Part shown: piece after piece, positions 25,007 through 33,876 of the stretch
How the letters are laid out: each line of letters begins with the position of its first letter
Numbering within the stretch: the stretch's first letter is position 1
Source: Collinsella aerofaciens
GTDB taxonomy: Bacteria > Actinomycetota > Coriobacteriia > Coriobacteriales > Coriobacteriaceae
Length of the DNA stretch: 64,000 bases
Reading direction: 5' to 3'
Assembly (NCBI RefSeq): GCF_001405375.1
Contig: NZ_CYYP01000007.1
Location: forward strand, 1-64,000
Notes under the pieces: model-generated
What the model was told of the DNA's origin: nothing
Seen by the model: the letters and a program-made list of their open reading frames with translations, nothing else
Database searches by the model: none
Translations under genes and position numbers: made by a program

Positions 25007-26041
25007 ATGCAACTGGCAAATATCGTACGCGAGCGCTGGAAAGGCGTCTTGTTCTGCCTGATCATCGCTATCCCCGCGACGTTGCTCGGCAAACAGATTG
25101 AGGTGGTCGGCGGGCCGGTATTTGCCATCCTTTTTGGCATGGTCCTGGCGCTCGTCTTTCCCAAGAATCGTCGCGAACCGCTCGCCGCCGGCGTTACCTA
25201 TACGTCCAAAAAAGTCTTGCAGTACGCGGTTATCCTGCTTGGCTTTGGCATGAACCTCTCCCAGATTCTGTCCAAGGGCGCCCAGTCGCTGCCCATTATC
25301 GTGGCGACAATCTCGACCTCGCTTGTCATCGCCTTTGTGCTCTGCCGCGTCATGAACGTACCGGGCAAGATCGCGACGCTTGTGGGTGTGGGTTCGTCGA
25401 TTTGCGGCGGTTCTGCCATCGCCGCGACCGCACCCGTCATCGATGCCGACGATCGCGAGATTGCCCAGGCCATTTCGGTCATCTTCCTGTTCAACGTTAT
25501 CGCGGCGCTCGTGTTTCCGACGCTCGGCGGCATGCTCGGGCTGACCAACGAGGGCTTTGGCCTGTTTGCCGGTACCGCCATCAACGACACCTCGTCCGTA
25601 ACGGCTGCGGCGAGCGCTTGGGACAGCATGCATCCCGGCGCCAATGTGCTCGAGAGCGCCACGGTGGTCAAGCTCACCAGGACGCTGGCCATTATTCCCA
25701 TCACGTTGGTTCTCGCATGCTGGCAGATGCATCTGGCGCGCAAGGCCGGCGGCGACGCCAAAAGCACGTTCTCGCTTAAACGCGCGTTTCCCATGTTCGT
25801 GCTGTTCTTTGTGCTGGCGAGCGTGATCACCACGGTGTTTCAGCTTCCTGTGTCCATCACGGCGCCCATCAAGGAGCTGTCAAAGTTCTTTATCGTGATG
25901 GCCATGGCGGCTATTGGTTTTAATACCGATATCGTCGAGCTGGTCAAAAAGGGCGGCAAGCCCATCGCATTGGGCTTTTGCTGCTGGATTGGCATTGCGT
26001 GCATGAGTTTGGGAATGCAACACGTGCTGGGAATCTGGTAG
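25007..26041 (+). CDS. YeiH family putative sulfate/anion exporter
   Basis: Polytopic membrane protein of 344 residues with about ten hydrophobic helices, matching the YeiH/Cons_hypoth698 family annotated as putative sulfate exporters. Conserved segments seen are G-F-G-M-N-L near 79-84, C-G-G-S-A-I-A-A-T-A-P near 131-141 and N-D-T-S-S-V-T-A-A near 195-203. Transport substrate is not proven for most members. The start at 25007 follows AGAAGGAG. The divergent FCD-type GntR regulator probably controls it. The intergenic region contains no obvious operator I can define with confidence. Confidence 0.82.
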   Translation: MQLANIVRERWKGVLFCLIIAIPATLLGKQIEVVGGPVFAILFGMVLALVFPKNRREPLAAGVTYTSKKVLQYAVILLGFGMNLSQILSKGAQSLPIIVATISTSLVIAFVLCRVMNVPGKIATLVGVGSSICGGSAIAATAPVIDADDREIAQAISVIFLFNVIAALVFPTLGGMLGLTNEGFGLFAGTAINDTSSVTAAASAWDSMHPGANVLESATVVKLTRTLAIIPITLVLACWQMHLARKAGGDAKSTFSLKRAFPMFVLFFVLASVITTVFQLPVSITAPIKELSKFFIVMAMAAIGFNTDIVELVKKGGKPIALGFCCWIGIACMSLGMQHVLGIW

Positions 26042-26056
26042 AGAAGTAGCTTATTT

Positions 26057-26188
26057 GCGTGCTGCGTGCTGCGTGCTGGCGAGCGCATTCTCACGGTGGA
26101 GCGATAGGAGCTCTTGCGGGTATGGCTTGTCCGCAGGTTTATAAGTCCCGAAGAGCTCTTATCGCCCCGCCAGGATGGCGATGCGGGG
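26057..26188 (+). other. Tandem heptamer and stacked hairpins before the regulator gene
   Basis: GCGTGCT occurs three times in tandem (26057-26077). It is followed by an imperfect hairpin with GAGCTCTT arms (26101-26120 and 26147-26165), then GCCCCGC / GCGGGGC (about 26164-26188). The region could end the exporter transcript or be a structured leader for the next gene. No U-run is present, so a standard terminator is unlikely. Confidence 0.4.
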
Positions 26189-26314
26189 CAACACCTATAC
26201 TCGCAGGACGGCGCTTTCTGCCCTATAGTGTTTGGTGAGCAATATCGTTCAATTTTGAAACACTCGGTCGTGCGACCGCCGGCGGTTGCACGTCGCTGCA
26301 GACAGGGGCAAATC

Positions 26315-27532
26315 ATGGATAGCGATGCCAAGCTGAACATCTTGACCGATGCCCTGGCTGCTGCCGGGGCATCGGTATTGGCGATCGATGCGCGTGGGGA
26401 CGTCGCGATCTCGACCATGAATGACGCGGCGCTTGAGCGGGGTGTGGCGACTTTTGTCGCTGAGCGCCTCGACCGTATAGGAGACGGCGCGCGTCTGGTT
26501 ATGGGGCGTGAGGGTACGCGCCTGAGCCTGACCGTTCGCCCCACCGACAAAGAGGGCGGGGGCCTTTGGGTCGTCGTGGTCCGCGAGGTGCGCGGTGCCG
26601 CGACGCATGCGGGTATCGAGTGGCTCAACGCCGACGAAGTTGAGGCCCGCTACGAATCGAGCGCGTACGGCATCGTTGAGGGGGCGGCCTCGGTGGCTGC
26701 GCCGGTTGCAGAGAGTTACGCGCGCGGTGTGCCCCTTATGCTCGAGGGCGAGCTGGGAGCGGGTCAGGTCGAGATCGCCAGGCGCCTCTATCTGGACGGT
26801 CCTTTTGCCGGTCAGCCCTTTGTTTCCGTTGCGCTCGATGAGCTCACCGAGCGCGGTTGGCGCCATGTGCTCAAAAGCGCCGAATCGCCGTTGTTCCAAA
26901 CGGGGCTGACCCTTTGCATTGAGGGCTGGAACGCGGTTGGCCCCCAGCGCCTCCGCGAGCTGGTCTCCACGATGGCCGACACCGCGTTGGCGACGCGCTG
27001 CCATGTGGTGCTGACGGCGAATGACATGCCGGGCGGCAGCGAAAGTGATCAAGCCGCCTTTGTGACCGAGCGCTTCGCCTGTGCGGTGAGCGTGGCGCCG
27101 GCAATCGCCGAGCAGGGAGCCGCGTCGACGAAGGTTGCGCGCTATTTGGAATATCTCGCTGACGCATTTGGGACGGCAGCGCCCACGCTGTCTTCCGCGG
27201 CGACGAAGACGCTCGATGCTTACCGCTGGCCGCGCAATTATCTGCAGCTCCGCGAGGTCTCGGAACGACTGTATATATTGGTGGGGGCGGGCGCGGTGGA
27301 CCGCGCTGTGGCGGAGGAAGTGCTCGCCCAAGAGGACGTGATTAAGACCGCAGCCTTTGGCGCCCCGACGCTCGAAAGCGACCTGTATATCCTGCGACCG
27401 CTGGCCGATACCGAGCGAGATATCGCGCATCTGGTTGTAGATCATCTCCACGGCAACCGAACCCGTGCGGCGGAGGTACTGGGCATAAGCCGTACAACGC
27501 TGTGGCGCTTGCTGAAGGACGATGACCGTTGA
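26315..27532 (+). CDS. Degenerate sigma-54-type regulator with Fis-like helix-turn-helix
   Basis: The 405-residue protein is laid out like an NtrC-family activator: a small N-terminal sensory region (1-105), a central AAA-like domain (about 115-340) ending in Y-R-W-P-R-N-Y-L-Q-L-R-E-V, and a C-terminal Fis-type helix (N-R-T-R-A-A-E-V-L-G-I-S-R-T-T-L-W). Walker A is degraded (G-E-L-G-A-G-Q, no Lys-Thr) and no GAFTGA loop is seen, so it cannot activate sigma-54 polymerase in the normal ATP-driven way. It may act as a plain repressor or sigma-70 regulator. Start 26315 follows AGGGGCAAATC; the longer frame at 26114 translates hairpin sequence. Confidence 0.7.
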   Translation: MDSDAKLNILTDALAAAGASVLAIDARGDVAISTMNDAALERGVATFVAERLDRIGDGARLVMGREGTRLSLTVRPTDKEGGGLWVVVVREVRGAATHAGIEWLNADEVEARYESSAYGIVEGAASVAAPVAESYARGVPLMLEGELGAGQVEIARRLYLDGPFAGQPFVSVALDELTERGWRHVLKSAESPLFQTGLTLCIEGWNAVGPQRLRELVSTMADTALATRCHVVLTANDMPGGSESDQAAFVTERFACAVSVAPAIAEQGAASTKVARYLEYLADAFGTAAPTLSSAATKTLDAYRWPRNYLQLREVSERLYILVGAGAVDRAVAEEVLAQEDVIKTAAFGAPTLESDLYILRPLADTERDIAHLVVDHLHGNRTRAAEVLGISRTTLWRLLKDDDR

Positions 27533-27616
27533 GCGAGGCGCCCGTGACCGCGCGCGACGCGTGTGCTACAGTCCAAAGCGTTATTGTTTCGATTTGGTTA
27601 TGGCGTGCGAGGGCAT

Positions 27617-28192
27617 ATGGCTGAGACTTCAAAACCGAGCCGCAGAAGGCGGAGTGCCGCGCCGGTCAACCGACGCACGACATCGGTGACGTGGGGTAAA
27701 CACGCCTCGGGGTTTGATGGCTCGTTCAAGCGCACTAAATACGGCTATCCTTCGGCAAGCGCCCGCTTGGCAATGCAGGCAGAGTCCTCGCTGTGGGGCC
27801 GCAAACGCGTGGTGGGCTCAAAGCTCAAGCACGACGGAACGCTCGGTTACATCAGCCGCGGGGCGGCTCGCCGCAGTGGACTCAATCCGGCTGGTTGGCA
27901 TCGTTATGTTCCGATCGTGGCCGTCGTTGCAGTGATCGTCATCGCACTCGCTGCGCTTGGCTACGCCGGCGGTGGCGCCAACTTGGACGCAGTGTTTAAA
28001 TCGCCCGAGCTCGCGCATGCAGGCACAGAAGTTATCGAGGGCGCTCAGACCCAGACAGGCGTCGCGCCCCAGCGCGGCATCGTCGCGGCGGCCACCACCA
28101 TCGCCGATGCTCAAAAGGACGAAGACAAGCAAGGCGACGACGCCGAAACGACCCAGACAAGCGAAGCGACGACAACTCAAATATCAACATAG
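27617..28192 (+). CDS. Hypothetical single-pass membrane protein
   Basis: The 191-residue product is not a family I recognise. It begins with a strongly basic N-terminal region (about 1-90, many Arg/Lys/Ser), has one hydrophobic helix at about 97-118 (V-P-I-V-A-V-V-A-V-I-V-I), and ends in a Thr/Gln/Asp-rich tail outside. The basic side should be cytoplasmic. Start 27617 (ATG-GCT-GAG) is preferred over the frame beginning at 27563. It follows the degenerate regulator by 84 bases. Function unknown. Confidence 0.6.
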   Translation: MAETSKPSRRRRSAAPVNRRTTSVTWGKHASGFDGSFKRTKYGYPSASARLAMQAESSLWGRKRVVGSKLKHDGTLGYISRGAARRSGLNPAGWHRYVPIVAVVAVIVIALAALGYAGGGANLDAVFKSPELAHAGTEVIEGAQTQTGVAPQRGIVAAATTIADAQKDEDKQGDDAETTQTSEATTTQIST

Positions 28193-28194
28193 CT

Positions 28195-28230
28195 TGCCGG
28201 CAGAAGGGGACGTTCCTTTTCTGTCGGCAG
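28195..28230. repeat. Palindrome directly after a stop codon
   Basis: TGCCGGCAGAAGG pairs with CCTTTTCTGTCGGCA around GGACGTT. It begins three bases after the stop codon of the preceding gene and lies between convergent genes. Its loop-side AAGGGGAC resembles the GGGACAG core of other repeats here. Confidence 0.6.
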
Positions 28231-28247
28231 TTTGGGACACTCCTGCG

Positions 28248-28769
28248 CTACTTGACGTACACCACGTTGTTGCGGCGGGGTTTGGGCTCGGGTAGCGTGT
28301 CCTCGGCATAGCCCAGAATGCAGTTACCGACACCGCGCAGGCTGCCGTCGGCGGGCAGGCCCCAGCTGGCCAGCAGCTCCAGGCCCTCGGGCGAGTCAAA
28401 GACCTCATGCGCGCGGTGAATCCAGCACGAATCGACACCCAGTGCATAGGCGGCGTTGAGCAAGTTGCCCATGGCGAGCGAGCCGTCTTCCAGATGTGTG
28501 GGCACGCTGCGGTCAACCAGCACCACCACAACGGTCTTGGCGCCATAGAAGGGGTCGCTGTTGCTGCCCATGACCTGGGCGTTGAGCTGTGAGAGACGCT
28601 CGACGGTCGCGGGGTCGGTGACGGCGACAAACGTCACCGGCTGGCGTCCCATGCCGCTCGGTGCATATTGGCCGGCTTCGATAATACGTGCAAGCTTTTC
28701 GGCCTCGACGGGACGATCGCTGTAGTTGCGGCAGCTGCGACGGTGAATGAGTGCTTCGATAGTCTCCAT
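28248..28769 (-). CDS. Nitroreductase family protein
   Basis: FMN-dependent oxidoreductase of 173 residues. The N-terminal R-R-S-C-R-N-Y motif (about 10-16), the A-P-S-G-M-G-R-Q-P segment (about 36-44) and the C-terminal I-L-G-Y motif are typical of the nitroreductase fold and FMN binding. The substrate is not determined; such enzymes reduce nitro compounds, quinones or dehalogenate. Start 28769 is preceded by AAGGAGAC on the minus strand; a longer in-frame start at 28865 adds non-conserved residues. It converges on the membrane protein gene across a palindrome. Confidence 0.82.
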   Translation of the reverse strand: METIEALIHRRSCRNYSDRPVEAEKLARIIEAGQYAPSGMGRQPVTFVAVTDPATVERLSQLNAQVMGSNSDPFYGAKTVVVVLVDRSVPTHLEDGSLAMGNLLNAAYALGVDSCWIHRAHEVFDSPEGLELLASWGLPADGSLRGVGNCILGYAEDTLPEPKPRRNNVVYVK

Positions 28770-29063
28770 GGTGTCTCCTTGCGGTGGCGTTGCAGATGCC
28801 TCGTTCATACCCGCCGGGCTTAAACGATAGACGGTCAATTGCCCGGCCAAAAGGATAGATTCCAATTGGGAAAGTAGGTTTGCATAAAAGTACCTTCAGA
28901 ATGTGACAAACAAATGGGATGGTTAAACGTTTTATCCCGTCTACCCTGCGGTTTTTTACCACTTGCCTAAATGACGAACGCATAACCTCTGATAAAGGTT
29001 TTACTAAAGGAGTACCAACGTTTATCAATGCGCCGTGGTGGCGCCGGGCCAGGAGGTAACATC

Positions 29064-29354
29064 ATGTTCCAGGCTGGAGATGTCGTCGAGACCGATTTCG
29101 AAGGATTTCTGAAGCTGCTGCGTTCCAAGACGCGCGCTTTCGTGTCGATCAACGATCACGAGTACTACATCACGCACACCGATGGCTATTGGCGTGTTCA
29201 GGATTGCGAGGCCCTCAACGACAAGGGCCACTTTACTGACTGTTCTGAGTTGGTCAACACGGTCTGCGAGGTCGTCGAGCTGCCGTGGATTGCCGGCAAG
29301 AGCCTGCATGACAGCTTCTCGGGCGCTACGGTCTATGAGGCCGTCGCCGCTTAA
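29064..29354 (+). CDS. Conserved-looking small hypothetical protein
   Basis: The 96-residue acidic protein begins M-F-Q-A-G-D-V-V-E and contains two aromatic-rich strands (D-H-E-Y-Y-I-T-H-T-D-G-Y-W-R-V) and no membrane segment, so it is probably a cytoplasmic beta-rich fold. I do not recognise a family. Start 29064 follows a strong AGGAGG seven bases upstream; a longer frame from 29028 lacks a site. A terminator follows. It stands alone between the nitroreductase and the MarR operon. Confidence 0.65.
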   Translation: MFQAGDVVETDFEGFLKLLRSKTRAFVSINDHEYYITHTDGYWRVQDCEALNDKGHFTDCSELVNTVCEVVELPWIAGKSLHDSFSGATVYEAVAA

Positions 29355-29381
29355 CAGGCAATAAAACCCGATTTTCACGTG

Positions 29382-29415
29382 ACCGCTGGCGCCGCCCCCG
29401 CGCCGGCGGTCTTTT
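29382..29415 (+). terminator. Rho-independent terminator
   Basis: ACCGCTGGCGC pairs with GCGCCGGCGGT around CGCCCCC, followed by CTTTTTC. Confidence 0.85.
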
Positions 29416-29459
29416 TCTGCCGATAGGCCATAAAAGTGCACGCATTTGCGGAGAGGCTG

Positions 29460-29522
29460 TTGACGATAGTCAAAACTCGGACTAATCTAGAGACATAAAA
29501 TTGGTCAAAAATCGGACAATCG
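29460..29522 (+). promoter_or_regulatory. Promoter and direct repeats of the marR-ABC operon
   Basis: The -35 box TTGACG (29460-29465), a 17-base spacer and the -10 box TAATCT (29483-29488) form a good promoter. Two direct repeats, AGTCAAAACTCGGACTAATC (29468-29487) and GGTCAAAAATCGGACAATCG (29503-29522), 35 bases apart, overlap and follow it. They are plausible MarR-family binding sites for autorepression. Confidence 0.6.
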
Positions 29523-29535
29523 AATGGTGGGATAG

Positions 29536-30036
29536 ATGAATGGTGCGGTTAAACTGGTCGACTTCGACCGGTTGCTCAATGGACTCGACCATATCTATTC
29601 GGAGTTCTCGCGTGCCTGCGGCCTTTCGGACTGCGCTTACTGGATGCTCGTCGATACCAGCACGGCGGGCGGCAGTATTGCCGTAAGCCGTCTGACAAGC
29701 AAATGGTTCTATAGCAAGCAGACCATTAACTCGGCAAATAAAACCCTGAAGGCGCGAGGGCTTGCAACGCTGGAATTTGCCGAAGGCAGTCGTAAGAATA
29801 AGGTCGTTTGTTTGACCGATGAGGGCCGGCGGTTCGCCGAGCACTATGCGTTGCCGACGGTTAAAGCCGAGCAGCGTGCCTTTGGCGCGCTCGAGCCCTG
29901 GGAACAGCGTGAGATTATGCGTCTGGTCGGCAAGTTTTCCCATGTGCTCAACGAGGAGTGCGAAGCGTTTAAACAGCAGATGGCCGCCGAGAGCCAAGTG
30001 GAAAACCAAGAAGAGGGGGAGACGTGCGACTCTTAA
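29536..30036 (+). CDS. MarR-family transcriptional regulator
   Basis: Winged-helix repressor of 166 residues. Helices at about 40-100 contain S-K-Q-T-I-N-S-A-N-K-T-L-K-A-R-G-L, the recognition region, followed by the wing with G-S-R-K-N-K-V-V-C-L-T-D-E-G-R, matching MarR proteins. It overlaps the following ABC exporter gene by 13 bases, so it is the first gene of a resistance-type operon and probably represses it through the direct repeats in the promoter. Ligand unknown. Confidence 0.85.
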   Translation: MNGAVKLVDFDRLLNGLDHIYSEFSRACGLSDCAYWMLVDTSTAGGSIAVSRLTSKWFYSKQTINSANKTLKARGLATLEFAEGSRKNKVVCLTDEGRRFAEHYALPTVKAEQRAFGALEPWEQREIMRLVGKFSHVLNEECEAFKQQMAAESQVENQEEGETCDS

Positions 30037-31760
30037 TGAGGTTTATGAGGCCGTATCGCGGGCTGATTGCAGTGACACTGTTTGTGCTGCTGATAGATAA
30101 CGTCGGCACGCTGCTGGTGCCTACGATGCTGGCGAATATGGTCAATACCGGCATCACGACGGGTGATGTCGACTACATCCTGCGCAACGGCCTGTACATG
30201 CTTATCGCGACCAGCATGGCTAGCGGCGGCACGGTGCTGGGCTGCTATCTTTCGGCGCGCCTGGCCGCCAACGTGGCTTGCGATATCCGCAATGCCGTGT
30301 ACGACAAATCGCTCGAGCTCGCGGCCAGCGATTTTGAGCGCTTTGGCACCGGATCGATGATCACGCGCTCGCTCAACGATATCAACGTGATTCAGCAGGC
30401 GATTCTGCAGACGATTCAGCTGGTGCTGCCCGTGCCTTTTTTGGCTGTGGCGGGCATCATCTTCGCCTGGTTTATCGATCCTGCCATGGGCACGCTTCTG
30501 GGCGTAGTCGTTGCGATTGTGCTGGTGGCGGCGGTCTTTACGGTTGCCAACGCGGCTCCGATCTTTATGCGCTTGCAGAGCTTTATCGACCGCATGAACG
30601 TGGTGCTGCGCGAAAACATCGTGGGCGTGCGCGTCATCCGTGCGTTTAACAAGGAGCGTCACGAGGAGCGGCGCCTGGACGAGGTGTTTAGCGACTACGC
30701 CGCCAACGCCATCAAGGTCAACCACCTGTTTGTGGGCCTCGACAGCTCCAGCTTCTTTTTGATGAACATCGCCGAGGTGGCGGTGCTGTGGGTGGGCGGC
30801 AACCGCGTAGGCGCCCACGCCATGCAGATTGCGAGTATCTCGGCGGTGCTGGAGTATGCAATTCTGATCCTGTTCTTTGTGATGATGGCCCAGATGGTGG
30901 TGCTGACGCTTCCGCGTGCTGCCGCGTGCCTGAACCGTGCGCAGCAGGTGTTGGAGATTGAGCCGAGCATCGTCGATGGCGAGCGCACGCTGGATGACGG
31001 GGCGCGCGAGCCCCAAGACGAAGCCGATGCGGTGGCCGTGTTCGACCACATGTCGTTTCGCTTTGACGATGCCGACGAGGACACCCTGTGCGACCTGAGC
31101 TTTGCCTGCCGTCGCGGTCAGACGACTGCGATCGTTGGCTCGACAGGCTCGGGCAAATCGACGGTGGCAAAGCTTCTGCTGCGCTTCCACGATGCCACCA
31201 AGGGCTCCATTCGCCTGAATGGTGTGGACCTGCGCGAGCTTACGCAAGACGAAATCCGCGGGCGCATTGCCTATGTGCCGCAGAAGGCGTGGCTGTTCTC
31301 GGGCACGGTGGCGAGCAACCTTCGCTTTGGTAACGAAGGCGCGACCGAGGTCGACATGCTTCACGCGCTTGAGGTTGCCCAGAGCACCTTTGTACTCGAC
31401 CAACCGCAGGGGCTCGATACCCCGGTTGCCCAGGGCGGTACGAACTTCTCGGGTGGTCAGCGCCAGCGTTTGGCAATCGCCCGTGCGCTCATGAAGCATG
31501 CCGATCTATATATCTTCGATGACAGTTTTTCGGCCCTGGACTTTAAGACCGATGCGGCCCTGCGCCATGCATTGCAAGACGAGACGCGTGACGCTGCGGT
31601 GCTCATCATCGCGCAGCGCATCTCGACGATCTTGCACGCCGACCAGATCGTCGTGCTCAAGGATGGCGAGGTTGTGGGTCTGGGCACGCATGGCGAGCTT
31701 ATGGAAACCTGCGAGGTGTACCGCGCCATCGCGGAATCGCAGATGAAGGGAGGTGAGTAG
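30024..31760 (+). CDS. ABC exporter subunit with degenerate ATP site (heterodimer A)
   Basis: Six-helix membrane domain (about 1-300) fused to a nucleotide-binding domain, 578 residues, of the multidrug/lipid exporter type. Walker A G-S-T-G-S-G-K-S-T is near 371-379 and the signature S-G-G-Q-R-Q-R is intact. The Walker B continuation reads I-F-D-D-S, so the catalytic Glu is Asp, and the H-loop position reads A-Q-R, Gln instead of His. That is the pattern of the degenerate subunit of heterodimeric exporters such as TM287/288 or BmrCD. Its partner is the next gene. Drug or lipid substrate unknown. Confidence 0.88.
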   Translation: MRLLMRFMRPYRGLIAVTLFVLLIDNVGTLLVPTMLANMVNTGITTGDVDYILRNGLYMLIATSMASGGTVLGCYLSARLAANVACDIRNAVYDKSLELAASDFERFGTGSMITRSLNDINVIQQAILQTIQLVLPVPFLAVAGIIFAWFIDPAMGTLLGVVVAIVLVAAVFTVANAAPIFMRLQSFIDRMNVVLRENIVGVRVIRAFNKERHEERRLDEVFSDYAANAIKVNHLFVGLDSSSFFLMNIAEVAVLWVGGNRVGAHAMQIASISAVLEYAILILFFVMMAQMVVLTLPRAAACLNRAQQVLEIEPSIVDGERTLDDGAREPQDEADAVAVFDHMSFRFDDADEDTLCDLSFACRRGQTTAIVGSTGSGKSTVAKLLLRFHDATKGSIRLNGVDLRELTQDEIRGRIAYVPQKAWLFSGTVASNLRFGNEGATEVDMLHALEVAQSTFVLDQPQGLDTPVAQGGTNFSGGQRQRLAIARALMKHADLYIFDDSFSALDFKTDAALRHALQDETRDAAVLIIAQRISTILHADQIVVLKDGEVVGLGTHGELMETCEVYRAIAESQMKGGE

Positions 31761-31761
31761 C

Positions 31762-33768
31762 ATGACCGAGGAGCTCAAGAAGCAGGGCGGCGTTGATGAC
31801 GCCGCTGCCGCGGGACTGGTCGAGGAAACGGCTGCCGCGTCGACCGAGCTGGATGACGCCGCCAAGGCTGCAGCCGAGCGCGAGGCTCGCCGCCAAGCGC
31901 TCTACGAGGAAAACGAACGTGCCGAGGACGAGCGCGCCCGCGCCGAGGCAGAGCGTATGCGCGACGTGGACGACGAAGACGAGGACGAGACGCCTCGGGA
32001 TACCTGGGCGACGGTGCGCCGCCTGTGGAGTGAGGCCGCCGGCGACCATTGGCGCTTCTATATCGTGTTCGCGAGCATTGTGTTCTATGTCATCTTTAAC
32101 ACTGCCGCGCCGGCATATAGCGCCCGCGTGATCGATGAGCTGTGGGGCCACATTCAGGTAGCGTTTGTCAACAACGCCACCTTCAGCATCACCTGGGAGA
32201 ACTGCGGCAGGACTATCTTCATCTACTTTTTGATTTGGACGGCCGCCGCTTCGTTCTACGCGCTCCAGAGCTTTTTGATGTCGAGCGTGGCCGAACGCCT
32301 CAATCTGCGCCTGCGCAACCGCATCGCGCAAAAGCTCAACCGTCTGCCGCTCGCCTATTTTGACGCGCATCGTCCCGGCGAGGTCGTCAGCCGCGCGACC
32401 AACGACCTGGACAAGATGTCCGAGAGCATGCAGCGCGGATTGCTGCAACTGCTCGTGTCGATCGGCACGGTTGTTGGTGCTGTGAGCGTGATGTTCGTGT
32501 TCAGCGTGCAGCTTACGCTCGTCTTTCTGTTCTTTACGGCACTGTCGCTGCTGGTGACGAAGGTCGTCTCGCGCCGCACACACGATGTGACGGGCGAGCG
32601 CCAGGAGTGGGTGTCCAAGATTACGAGTGCGGTCGAGGAAGGCTATTCGGGCCGTCTGGTGATCCGCGCGTTTAACCGCGAACGTCAGAGCTCCGCTGAG
32701 GTGCACGAGGCTTCGAAGGAATTGGCTCGTGTGAGCACCAAGGCCGACTTTATGATCAATGCTGTCGGCCCCGCGGTGCGCTTTATCGGCCGTTTGGCGC
32801 AGATCGTTATTGCGCTTGTGGGCTGCAGCATGCTGGTTGCCGGTCACATGACCGTCGGCGTGTTCCAGGCGTTCTTCCAGTTTATCTACGAGGCGTCCGA
32901 GCCCATGACGCAGTTGTCGTTTACCTTCAACTCGCTGCAGAGCGCGCTGGCGAGTGCAGAGCGCGTGTTCGACCTGCTCGATGAGCCCGAGATGGAGGCC
33001 GATCCGCTGCCGGACAAGGCCGCCAAGCTGCCGGGTCGCGTGGAGGGCCGCGTCTCCTTTGAGCATGTGCGCTTTGGTTATTCGCCCGACAAGCCGCTTA
33101 TGCGCGACGTGTCGTTTACCGCCGAGCCGGGCCAGAAGATTGCCGTGGTGGGAACCACGGGCGCAGGCAAGACGACGCTCATCAACCTGCTCATGCGCTT
33201 CTACGAGATTGACGGCGGGCGTATTACGCTCGACGGCGTGGATACGAGCCTCATGAACCGCGGCGAGCTGCGACAGCAGTTTGGCATGGTGCTGCAGGAC
33301 GCCTGGCTGTTCGATGGCACGATTGCCGAAAACATCGCCTACGGCTGCCCCGAGGCAACGCGCGACGAAATTGTGGCCGCCGCTCGTGCCGCGCAGGTCG
33401 ACTTCTTTGTGCGCACCATGCCGCAGGGCTACGACACGCGCGTGGCCAACGATGCCGAGAGCATCAGCCAGGGCCAGCGTCAGCTGCTGACCATCGCTCG
33501 CGTGCTGCTCAATAACCCGGCGATTCTCATCCTGGACGAGGCGACCTCAAGCGTGGATACGCGTACCGAGCTTGCCATCGGTCGTGCCATGGACGCGCTC
33601 ATGCGCGGGCGCACGAGCTTTGTGATCGCGCACCGCCTGTCGACGATTGTTGATGCCGACCTGATCTTGGTCATGGATCACGGCAACATTATCGAGCAGG
33701 GCACGCATAAGGAGCTGCTGGCTGCCGAGGGCGCCTACGCCGACCTCTATCTGAGCCAGTTCGCATAA
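31762..33768 (+). CDS. ABC exporter subunit with canonical ATP site (heterodimer A)
   Basis: Partner of the preceding gene, 668 residues. It has an unusual N-terminal extension of about 85 residues rich in Glu/Asp/Ala/Arg, then six transmembrane helices and an ATPase domain. Walker A G-T-T-G-A-G-K-T-T is near 463, the signature reads I-S-Q-G-Q-R-Q, Walker B I-L-I-L-D-E-A-T has the catalytic Glu and the H-loop H-R-L-S is intact. The start at 31762 follows AGGGAGGTGAG and is one base after the upstream stop codon, so the subunits are made together. Substrate unknown. Confidence 0.88.
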   Translation: MTEELKKQGGVDDAAAAGLVEETAAASTELDDAAKAAAEREARRQALYEENERAEDERARAEAERMRDVDDEDEDETPRDTWATVRRLWSEAAGDHWRFYIVFASIVFYVIFNTAAPAYSARVIDELWGHIQVAFVNNATFSITWENCGRTIFIYFLIWTAAASFYALQSFLMSSVAERLNLRLRNRIAQKLNRLPLAYFDAHRPGEVVSRATNDLDKMSESMQRGLLQLLVSIGTVVGAVSVMFVFSVQLTLVFLFFTALSLLVTKVVSRRTHDVTGERQEWVSKITSAVEEGYSGRLVIRAFNRERQSSAEVHEASKELARVSTKADFMINAVGPAVRFIGRLAQIVIALVGCSMLVAGHMTVGVFQAFFQFIYEASEPMTQLSFTFNSLQSALASAERVFDLLDEPEMEADPLPDKAAKLPGRVEGRVSFEHVRFGYSPDKPLMRDVSFTAEPGQKIAVVGTTGAGKTTLINLLMRFYEIDGGRITLDGVDTSLMNRGELRQQFGMVLQDAWLFDGTIAENIAYGCPEATRDEIVAAARAAQVDFFVRTMPQGYDTRVANDAESISQGQRQLLTIARVLLNNPAILILDEATSSVDTRTELAIGRAMDALMRGRTSFVIAHRLSTIVDADLILVMDHGNIIEQGTHKELLAAEGAYADLYLSQFA

Positions 33769-33797
33769 TGTGACAAAGGGACAGTCTCTTTACCACA
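33768..33797. repeat. GGGACAG palindrome after exporter stop codon (family G, copy 1)
   Basis: ATGTGACAAAG pairs with CTTTACCACAT, with GGACAGTCT between. It begins with the last base of the stop codon. A sister copy is at 51020-51050. Confidence 0.65.
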
Positions 33798-33805
33798 TCA
33801 CAAAT

Positions 33806-33843
33806 AAGGCGCGCCGGGGGTGAATCCTCTGGCGCGCCTTTGC
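33806..33843. terminator. Bidirectional terminator
   Basis: AAGGCGCGCC and GGCGCGCCTT are perfect 10-bp arms around a 15-base loop, flanked by A and T, between the exporter and cysE. Confidence 0.8.
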
Positions 33844-33876
33844 GTTGGCGTCAATGTTGTCGGTGGTCGTCCGCCT

